Shown here: piece after piece, positions 1 through 4,807 of the stretch
How the letters are laid out: every line of letters begins with the position of its first letter
How positions within the stretch are numbered: the stretch's first letter is position 1
From: Solimonas sp041612095
Lineage (GTDB): Bacteria > Pseudomonadota > Gammaproteobacteria > Nevskiales > Nevskiaceae
Reading direction: 5' to 3'
DNA length: 7,478 bases
Assembly (NCBI GenBank): GCA_041612095.1
Contig: JBFJJW010000161.1
Span: forward strand, 1 to 7,478
Position numbers and translations under genes: made by a program
Notes under the pieces: generated by a model
Seen by the model: the letters and a program-made list of their open reading frames with translations, nothing else
What the model was told of the DNA's origin: nothing
Databases searched by the model: none

Positions 1-1
1 G

Positions 2-1066
2 TACATCACGGCAGACGCCAGTGGGCCCAAGCATCTGGCGATGAAGCTGACGCGTGCCAAGCTGGAGTCGCTGGTCGACGACCTGATCTCGAACTCGATG
101 GCGCCGTGCAAGATCGCGCTCAAGGATGCGGGCCTCAAGGCTTCCGAAATCGACGAGATCATTCTCGTCGGCGGCCAGACGCGCATGCCCAAGGTTCAGG
201 AAGCGGTCAAGAACTTCTTCGGCAAGGAAGCGCGCAAGGACGTCAATCCGGATGAGGCTGTCGCCTACGGTGCGGCGGTTCAGGGCGCGGTGCTTGCGGG
301 TGACCGCAAGGACGTGCTGCTGCTCGACGTCACGCCGCTGTCGCTCGGCATCGAGACGATGGGCGGCAAGATGACCAAGCTCATCGAGAAGAACACGACG
401 ATTCCGAGCAAGAAGTCCGAGACGTTCACCACGGCCGAGGACAATCAGACCGCGGTCACGATTCAGGTCTTTCAGGGCGAACGCGAGATTGCGTCTGCCA
501 ACAAGTCGCTGGGCCGGTTTGATCTGACCGGCATTGCGCCCGCGCAGCGCGGTGTGCCTCAGGTCGAGGTCACGTTTGACATCGACGCCAACGGCATTCT
601 GCATGTGACCGCCAAGGACAAGGCGACCGGCAAGGAGCAGAGCATTCGCATCACCGCGAACTCCGGCCTGTCGGAGGAAGAGATCAACAAGATGGTCAAG
701 GACGCCGAGGCTCACGCCGAGGAAGACCGTCAGTTCAACGAACTGGTCACGGCGCGCAATCAGGGCGACCAGATGATCCATGGCGTCGAGAAGTCGCTGA
801 AGGATCTGGGCGAGCAGGTTGAAGCCGATGAGAAGAAGGCCATCGAGGACGCGATCGCTGCGCTGCGCGAGTCCCTGAAGTCCGAGGACAAGGCCGACAT
901 CACCGCCAAGACCGAAGCGCTGGCTCAGGCCTCGGCCAAGCTGATGGAGCGGGTGTATGCCCAGAAGGGCGCGGCGGAAGCTGAAGGTGCTGCCCCTGGC
1001 GCCGAGGCCAAGTCCGACGGCGACGTGGTTGACGCTGAGTTCACCGAGGTCAAGGACCAGAAGTAA
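2..1066 (+). CDS. dnaK: Chaperone protein DnaK (Hsp70), 3' part only
   Basis: DnaK is the ATP-driven Hsp70 chaperone of the cytosol; it binds exposed hydrophobic segments and works with DnaJ and GrpE. The frame is open from base 2 and gives the last 354 residues, so the gene starts outside the window (the family is usually about 640 residues). Visible in order: the end of the ATPase domain, including ILVGGQTRMP near base 160 and the DEAVAYGAA segment near 250; the conserved interdomain linker VLLLD at 314-328; the beta substrate-binding domain starting VTPLSLGIETMGG; then a charged helical lid from about 660 on. The tail is A/G/E-rich and ends DVVDAEFTEVKDQK, the usual proteobacterial DnaK ending. 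The stop is TAA at 1064-1066. dnaJ follows on the same strand after 117 bases, the standard gene order. The first ATG in the frame (base 41) is an internal methionine, not the start. No frameshift is seen. Confidence 0.98.
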   Translation, partial: YITADASGPKHLAMKLTRAKLESLVDDLISNSMAPCKIALKDAGLKASEIDEIILVGGQTRMPKVQEAVKNFFGKEARKDVNPDEAVAYGAAVQGAVLAGDRKDVLLLDVTPLSLGIETMGGKMTKLIEKNTTIPSKKSETFTTAEDNQTAVTIQVFQGEREIASANKSLGRFDLTGIAPAQRGVPQVEVTFDIDANGILHVTAKDKATGKEQSIRITANSGLSEEEINKMVKDAEAHAEEDRQFNELVTARNQGDQMIHGVEKSLKDLGEQVEADEKKAIEDAIAALRESLKSEDKADITAKTEALAQASAKLMERVYAQKGAAEAEGAAPGAEAKSDGDVVDAEFTEVKDQK

Positions 1067-1089
1067 GCGTTATCGCAGACGCGTCAACG

Positions 1090-1159
1090 GCGCAGAAGCA
1101 GTAGAGGCGCAAAGCCGCAGCCATCATCCGCGGTCTTTGCGCCCTTTGCGCTTCTGCGC
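1090..1159 (+). repeat. Large two-tier inverted repeat in the dnaK-dnaJ spacer
   Basis: The outer arms are GCGCAGAAGC (1090-1099) and its exact complement GCTTCTGCGC (1150-1159). The inner arms are GGCGCAAAG (1106-1114) with CTTTGCGCC (1135-1143), extended by CCGC (1115-1118) with GCGG (1130-1133) around one bulged base. The loop is 1119-1129. The 3' side holds a second CTTTGCGC copy (1144-1151), so GCGCAAAG at 1107-1114 has two possible partners and the hairpin can shift register. A run of five T (1167-1171) follows after seven bases, further away than in a standard terminator. It could be a partial terminator or attenuator lowering dnaJ relative to dnaK, an mRNA-stabilising structure, or one copy of a dispersed intergenic repeat of the GCGCAAAG type. 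The pairing is read directly from the sequence; the role is inferred. Confidence 0.75.
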
Positions 1160-1171
1160 ATATCAATTTTT

Positions 1172-1177
1172 GGGGAG
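1172..1177 (+). promoter_or_regulatory. Ribosome binding site of dnaJ
   Basis: GGGGAG lies six bases before the ATG at 1184 and fixes that start. Bases 1174-1180 could also pair, around a bulged A at 1176, with GCGCCC at 1139-1144 in the 3' arm of the spacer hairpin. That would bury the site when the hairpin is not in its main form. This alternative pairing is speculative. Confidence 0.75.
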
Positions 1178-1183
1178 CGCCGG

Positions 1184-2308
1184 ATGTCGAAGCGGGATTA
1201 CTACGAGGTACTTGGGGTCGGCAAGCAGGCCGGTGAAGATGAGCTGAAGAAGGCTTATCGCAAGCTTGCGATGAAGTATCACCCTGATCGCAATCCGGGC
1301 GACAAGGCAGCAGAAGAGCACTTCAAGGAAGTCAGCGAGGCCTACGAGGTGCTGACCGACGAGCAGAAGCGCGCGGTCTATGACCAGTACGGACATGAGG
1401 GACTGCAGCGTGGCGGTGGCAGCAGTGGCTTCGGCGGCGCCGGCGGTTTTTCCGACATCTTCGGCGACGTCTTCTCCGACATCTTCGGCGGCGGCGGCGG
1501 GCGCGGCGGCCCGCGGCGGGGCGCAGACCTGCGCTACATCATGGAGTTGTCGCTGGAGCAGGCGGTGTTCGGCTCGGCGGAAACCATCCGCATCCCCAGC
1601 TGGGAAGATTGCAGCAGCTGCCATGGCCACGGCACGGCCGACGCAAAAAAGCCGCCGACCTGCCCCAGCTGCAAGGGCGCAGGACAGGTGCGCGTGCAGC
1701 AGGGCTTCTTTGTGCTGCAGCAGGCTTGCCCGACCTGCCGTGGTCGCGGCACAGCCGTAACCGACCCCTGCAAGAGCTGCCGCGGCGCCGGCAAGGTGCG
1801 CCGCGAAAAGACATTGGAGGTCAAGATCCCCGCGGGGGTGGATACCGGTGATCGCATACGTCTGAACGGCGAGGGCGAGCCCGGGGATCGTGGTGCAGTT
1901 GCAGGCGATCTTTACGTACAGATCAACGTCAAACCGCATGAAATCTTTGAGCGCGACGGCAACGACCTGCATTGCACGATGCCGATCTCCGTGGTCACCG
2001 CAGCGCTGGGCGGCTCACTGGGCGTGCCGACGCTGGAAGGGGCAATCGAGATTGATGTTCCGGAAGGCACACAGAGTGGCAAGCAGTTCAGACTGCGTGG
2101 CCGTGGCGTGCGTGGCGTTCGCAGTTCCAGTTCAGGTGATCTGTACTGCACCGTGATGGTGGAAACGCCGGTGCGGCTCAGCAAAAGACAGAAGGAGCTG
2201 TTGCAGGAATTTGGCGCGACGCTGGATGATCAGGAAGGGACTCACCATCCGGAGGCTTCCTCCTGGCTGGGGCGCGCGCGTCAGTTCTTTGAGGATCTGA
2301 AGGGCTAA
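1184..2308 (+). CDS. dnaJ: Chaperone protein DnaJ (type I Hsp40)
   Basis: DnaJ is the J-domain co-chaperone that delivers unfolded clients to DnaK and stimulates its ATP hydrolysis in the cytosol. The 374 residues match the usual family length (about 375). Domains in order: J domain at residues 1-70 with the catalytic HPD motif at 33-35; a Gly/Phe-rich segment at about 72-108 containing a doubled DIFG motif; a zinc-binding domain with four CxxCxGxG repeats, giving cysteine pairs 143/146, 160/163, 182/185 and 196/199, all present; then the two-part C-terminal client-binding domain (GEGEPGDRG, RGRGVRGVR, VETPV) and a dimerisation tail ending FFEDLKG. The ATG at 1184 is supported by GGGGAG six bases upstream and by the standard MSKRDYYEVLGV start. 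It follows dnaK on the same strand, so co-transcription is likely. Its TAA stop (2306-2308) directly abuts the stop codon of the convergent gene, and no terminator hairpin with a T-run is seen there. Confidence 0.99.
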   Translation: MSKRDYYEVLGVGKQAGEDELKKAYRKLAMKYHPDRNPGDKAAEEHFKEVSEAYEVLTDEQKRAVYDQYGHEGLQRGGGSSGFGGAGGFSDIFGDVFSDIFGGGGGRGGPRRGADLRYIMELSLEQAVFGSAETIRIPSWEDCSSCHGHGTADAKKPPTCPSCKGAGQVRVQQGFFVLQQACPTCRGRGTAVTDPCKSCRGAGKVRREKTLEVKIPAGVDTGDRIRLNGEGEPGDRGAVAGDLYVQINVKPHEIFERDGNDLHCTMPISVVTAALGGSLGVPTLEGAIEIDVPEGTQSGKQFRLRGRGVRGVRSSSSGDLYCTVMVETPVRLSKRQKELLQEFGATLDDQEGTHHPEASSWLGRARQFFEDLKG

Positions 2309-2752
2309 CTAGACCCGGGTCAGCACGCCCCGCAGCTGCTGCAGCGACTGTGCCGACTCGCGCTCTATTCGCGCCTGACCCAGTGCAAGGTTGTAGAACT
2401 TCAACAGCAGGTTGGGCAGTTCGTAGTTCAAGACGCGCGTGAACACGGTGCCGCCGTTGCCGGCCAGCAGGCGATACTCGAGCCGCAGCGTGACGCCGTT
2501 GTCAGCCTTGGCGGTGGCGACCCAGACCAGCGGGCGCTGACACTCCACCACGGTCCACGACAAGTGCGCCTTGCGACCGCCCGCGAGAATATCTTCCTCA
2601 AAGCGCGCGCCTGCAGGCAGTGGCCGCTCCGCGCCGGGCTCCAGGCGCAGCGACGAGGGATGCCACGCCGGCCACTGACCTGGGGTCGAAACATAGTCAA
2701 ACACCGTTTCGAGCGCTTGCGGAATATCGATCTGATGCTCTAGCCGCGGCAT
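2309..2752 (-). CDS. SRPBCC / START-like (polyketide cyclase-type) small protein
   Basis: A 147-residue protein whose start, with I-D-I-P-x-ALETVFDYVSTPGQWPAWHPSSLRLE, is typical of the SRPBCC (START/Bet v1-like) fold. That fold forms a deep pocket for hydrophobic ligands. Further fold-like stretches are an AGARFEEDI turn near residue 48, a strand WTVVECQRPLVWVA at 66-79, a strand VLNYELP at about 107-113, and a C-terminal helix from about 115 to 143. There is no signal peptide or membrane segment, so it is probably cytosolic. The ligand and reaction cannot be told from sequence; family members include cyclases, lipid binders and stress proteins. The ATG at 2752 has CCGGAG about nine bases upstream. 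The gene starts 16 bases after the stop of the lipoprotein gene on the same strand, which suggests one operon. Its TAG (2309-2311) is immediately next to the dnaJ stop. Confidence 0.8.
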   Translation of the reverse strand: MPRLEHQIDIPQALETVFDYVSTPGQWPAWHPSSLRLEPGAERPLPAGARFEEDILAGGRKAHLSWTVVECQRPLVWVATAKADNGVTLRLEYRLLAGNGGTVFTRVLNYELPNLLLKFYNLALGQARIERESAQSLQQLRGVLTRV

Positions 2753-2768
2753 GTCGGTGGGCTCCGGT

Positions 2769-3764
2769 TTAGTCTGCGCGACGGCGAAATACGCTGAGAT
2801 GATCCAGCGGCAGGCTTTGATCTACCAGTACACCGGTTTCGGTGACCAGAATATCGGTGGGCTCAAACAGCGGTGGCCGCCCCATGCGTACCGACGAGGG
2901 GAAGGTAAACGTGCCCGGCGCGGTCGCCTGCAGCAGTTCGCCATCGCGCGAGATCAGGCTGATGCGCCCGGTGAGGAAATCGGCCAGCAGCACACCATCC
3001 GGCACCAGACCCAGGTCGTCGTGCACGTCCACGGTGAAGTAGATCGGGGTCACCGCTCCGGCCTGGCCGTCGTCTTGCAGCTCGACCGTATAGATGCTGC
3101 CACCGTCGGTGCCGAAGAACTGGCGTCCGTCGCTCTGCAGGCCATTGGGAAAACGCAGCACGTTGCCGACACCAAACGACAGCGTGCCGAGTGCGCTGCC
3201 TTGTACCCAGACCTCTTCGCTGACGATCTGCAGCGGATCAGCATCGGAGATCACCAGGCGCTTGATCTTGGGGTCAGGCACGCAGAAGTTCAGCGGCTCG
3301 TCGACCACATACAGGTTGCCGTCAGCGCCCAGGGTCGTGCCATTGGCGATGCACATGCCGCTCATCTGGTGAATGGTCTGCAGCTGAGGGGTCGGCGTGA
3401 GCTGGGTGGCCCATACGCGACCATCCCCGCTGATCGCGTACAGCACGTCGCCGCGCACCGCCAGGCCGGTGTAGCCACGCGTTTCCGTAGAGATGGTCGT
3501 GGTGCGCAGCTGGCCGTCGGCACCACGGGTGATTTCAAAAACGCCACTGCCCCCGCTGACAAACAGGCGGCCGTCCGGCGAGAACGTCAGATTCTCAGCG
3601 CCGGGAATATCCAGCAATACCGTGCGCTCGCCGCAACTGTCGCTTACGCACAGGTCCGCCGCGCTCACCGAAGATGTTGCCGACTGGCCACCAGACCCTT
3701 CGTTACCGCAGGCGCCGATCCCGCAAGCTGCCAGCACCACCCACAGCCCCCGTAGCTTCAGCAT
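2769..3764 (-). CDS. Predicted lipoprotein with beta-propeller-like (SMP-30/NHL-type) repeats
   Basis: 331 residues, not recognised as a named gene. The N-terminus is a lipoprotein signal: MLKLR, a hydrophobic stretch, then two candidate lipoboxes, LAAC (Cys14) and IGAC (Cys19). Cys19 gives the more usual length. Neither is followed by Asp, so outer-membrane sorting is expected. A Gly/Ser-rich linker (20-36) precedes a body with repeated blade-like units: FSPDGRLFVSGGSGVFEI (61-78), LAVRGDVLYAISGDGRVWA (101-119), LGADGNLYVVDE (145-156), NGLQSDGRQFFGTDGGSIYTV (207-227), LVPDGVLLADFLTGRISLIS (253-272) and TDILVTETGVLV (303-314). About six units suggest a six-bladed propeller of the gluconolactonase/SMP-30 or NHL sort, but no catalytic residues can be assigned. 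Cys39/44 and Cys138/161 could form disulfides, fitting a periplasmic location. The start is supported by a strong ribosome site. The SRPBCC gene follows 16 bases downstream. Confidence 0.8.
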   Translation of the reverse strand: MLKLRGLWVVLAACGIGACGNEGSGGQSATSSVSAADLCVSDSCGERTVLLDIPGAENLTFSPDGRLFVSGGSGVFEITRGADGQLRTTTISTETRGYTGLAVRGDVLYAISGDGRVWATQLTPTPQLQTIHQMSGMCIANGTTLGADGNLYVVDEPLNFCVPDPKIKRLVISDADPLQIVSEEVWVQGSALGTLSFGVGNVLRFPNGLQSDGRQFFGTDGGSIYTVELQDDGQAGAVTPIYFTVDVHDDLGLVPDGVLLADFLTGRISLISRDGELLQATAPGTFTFPSSVRMGRPPLFEPTDILVTETGVLVDQSLPLDHLSVFRRRAD

Positions 3765-3766
3765 CG

Positions 3767-3775
3767 CTCCCCTCC
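3767..3775 (-). promoter_or_regulatory. Ribosome binding site of the lipoprotein gene
   Basis: On the - strand this reads GGAGGGGAG, two overlapping Shine-Dalgarno cores. The upstream GGAG (3772-3775) is spaced seven bases from the ATG at 3764, the best distance; the second lies only two bases away. It is the strongest ribosome site in the window and settles both the start and the strand against the long open frame on the opposite strand. Confidence 0.75.
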
Positions 3776-3802
3776 AGAGTCGTGCAGCTTTGTCATTTGC
3801 CC

Positions 3803-3828
3803 AGAAAAAGAAATACTGCGGGGCGCAG
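3803..3828 (-). terminator. Probable weak intrinsic terminator after the ParA gene
   Basis: Read on the - strand, CTGCG-CCC-CGCAG (3816-3828) forms a 5-bp all-but-one G/C stem with a three-base loop, followed at once by TATTTCTTTTTC. It lies five bases after the ParA stop codon and before the lipoprotein ribosome site. The stem is short, so termination may be partial and the lipoprotein gene may receive some read-through. The rest of the 68-base spacer shows no convincing promoter boxes. Confidence 0.5.
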
Positions 3829-3832
3829 GCTC

Positions 3833-4603
3833 CTATGCCGAGTTCAGCGCGTCGTACAACGCCACGTACTCCTGGGTGACGCGGTGACCGCGGTCCAGGT
3901 CGATCAGCGGGCGGTGTTGCTCATGCGATTCCTTGACGCGCACCGAAGTGGATAACGTCTGCTCCAGTACCGGCTTGCCCTCGGCCTTGAGCGCTTCGAC
4001 GATGCGCGCGGGCAGCTTGGAGCGCGACTGGAACTGATTGACGACGATGCCCTCTATGCTGAGGTCGTCGTTGTGGTCGGCACGAATCTCACCGATGTTG
4101 TCCAGCAGGCTGTACAGCGCCTGGCGGGCAAACTCATCGCAATCAAACGGGATCAGTACCCGGTCAGCCGCGATCAGTGCCGAGCGCGCGTAGAAGTTCA
4201 ACGCCGGCGGGGTGTCGATGAACACCGCGTCATAGCCGCGCAGCCGGCGCAGCGCATCGCGAAACTTGTAGATCTTCTGCTTGGCTTCGAGCTTGACCAC
4301 CAGCTCGTCCAATCGTGAGTCGGCCGCAACCACATCCAGATTCTCGAACGGTGTGTTGGTGGCGTAGGTCACGAACGGCGGCGGCGACAGCGAGAAGCTG
4401 AGCGTGGACTCGAAGAAGTCGGCGATGGTGCGATCCGGCACTGCCGGGTGCGCCCCCATCAGGTACTGCGAGGCATTGCCTTGGGTATCGAGATCAATGA
4501 CCAGGGTGCGCAGGCCGCGACTGGCGGCGATGGCAGCGAGATTGCAGACAATGGTGGTCTTGCCGACCCCACCTTTCTGATTGAAGACGACGCGCGTAAG
4601 CAT
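3833..4603 (-). CDS. ParA-family ATPase (orphan, no ParB nearby)
   Basis: 256 residues of a ParA/MinD-type P-loop ATPase, a family that forms ATP-dependent dimers on DNA or membrane and positions plasmids, chromosome origins or protein cargo. The deviant Walker A motif KGGVGKTT is at residues 10-17 with signature Lys10 and catalytic Lys15. Walker A' is VIDLDTQGN at 35-43, Walker B AVFIDTPP at 126-133, and IPFDCDEFARQAL at 151-163 fits the usual switch region. Length suits short chromosomal ParA proteins without an N-terminal DNA-binding domain. The frame stays open upstream to an ATG at 4762, but those 53 extra residues resemble no ParA N-terminus and overlap the likely promoter, and MLTRVVFNQKGG is the normal family start, so 4603 is preferred. 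The ribosome site there is weak. No parB-like gene or parS-like repeat is visible, so the cargo is unknown. Hairpins on both sides suggest a single-gene unit. Confidence 0.9.
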   Translation of the reverse strand: MLTRVVFNQKGGVGKTTIVCNLAAIAASRGLRTLVIDLDTQGNASQYLMGAHPAVPDRTIADFFESTLSFSLSPPPFVTYATNTPFENLDVVAADSRLDELVVKLEAKQKIYKFRDALRRLRGYDAVFIDTPPALNFYARSALIAADRVLIPFDCDEFARQALYSLLDNIGEIRADHNDDLSIEGIVVNQFQSRSKLPARIVEALKAEGKPVLEQTLSTSVRVKESHEQHRPLIDLDRGHRVTQEYVALYDALNSA

Positions 4604-4642
4604 GGCGAAAGAGTTCTTGGGAGACGGGTGGGAAACTGCAAC

Positions 4643-4671
4643 AGTGTAAGGGATAGCCTTAAGCGGTAATC
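4643..4671 (-). promoter_or_regulatory. Possible sigma-70 promoter of the ParA gene
   Basis: Read on the - strand, TACACT (4643-4648) is a fair -10 box. A poor -35 box precedes it, GATTAC (4666-4671) at 17 bases or TTACCG (4664-4669) at 15 bases. Transcription would begin near 4636, giving an untranslated leader of about 30 bases before the ATG at 4603. The match is weak and rests partly on position. The 160-base stretch from 4604 to the terminator at 4764 holds nothing else but a small CCGGG/CCCGG inverted repeat at 4738-4754. Confidence 0.3.
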
Positions 4672-4763
4672 GTGCCAGGGCTCGGAATGACGCCGCCGTC
4701 AGGGCCTCGGCCATCAGTGTCAGGGGAACGCTGTTAACCGGGCATGAACCCCGGCGCCACACA

Positions 4764-4791
4764 AGAAAGGCCCCGCGAACGGGGCCTTTCT
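4764..4791 (-). terminator. Rho-independent terminator of acnA
   Basis: A perfect 12-bp stem, AGAAAGGCCCCG paired with CGGGGCCTTTCT, around a four-base loop that reads TTCG on the - strand. It begins 16 bases after the acnA stop. The T-rich end (CCTTTCTTGTG on the - strand) supports termination of the aconitase transcript. The structure is nearly symmetrical and could also act on + strand transcripts, though no + strand gene runs into it. Confidence 0.9.
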
Positions 4792-4807
4792 GTGCCTACC
4801 GAAGTGC

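Noticed and set aside
1451..1490. Direct repeat TCCGACATCTTCGGCG (1451-1466 and 1475-1490)
   Set aside because: It encodes the doubled SDIFG motif of the DnaJ Gly/Phe region, a normal feature of this family, not a mobile or regulatory repeat.
1163..1972. A 269-codon - strand frame opposite dnaJ
   Set aside because: The product is Ala/Leu/Val-rich low-complexity sequence mirroring the dnaJ codons, with no domain. dnaJ is unambiguous.
2312..2321. GACCCGGGTC perfect palindrome just after the dnaJ stop, considered as a terminator
   Set aside because: It has no loop and no following T-run, and it lies within the SRPBCC coding region; 10-base palindromes occur by chance in GC-rich DNA.
2751..3755. 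A 334-codon open frame on the + strand opposite the lipoprotein gene
   Set aside because: Its product is rich in Arg, His, Gln and Ala with no recognisable domain, and it has no good ribosome site. The - strand frame has a signal peptide, lipobox, propeller-like repeats and a strong ribosome site. Long antisense frames are expected in GC-rich coding DNA.
4738..4754. CCGGG/CCCGG inverted repeat upstream of the ParA gene, considered as an operator or parS-like site
   Set aside because: The arms are only five G/C bases, present once, and do not resemble the 16-base parS palindrome; there is too little to call a site.
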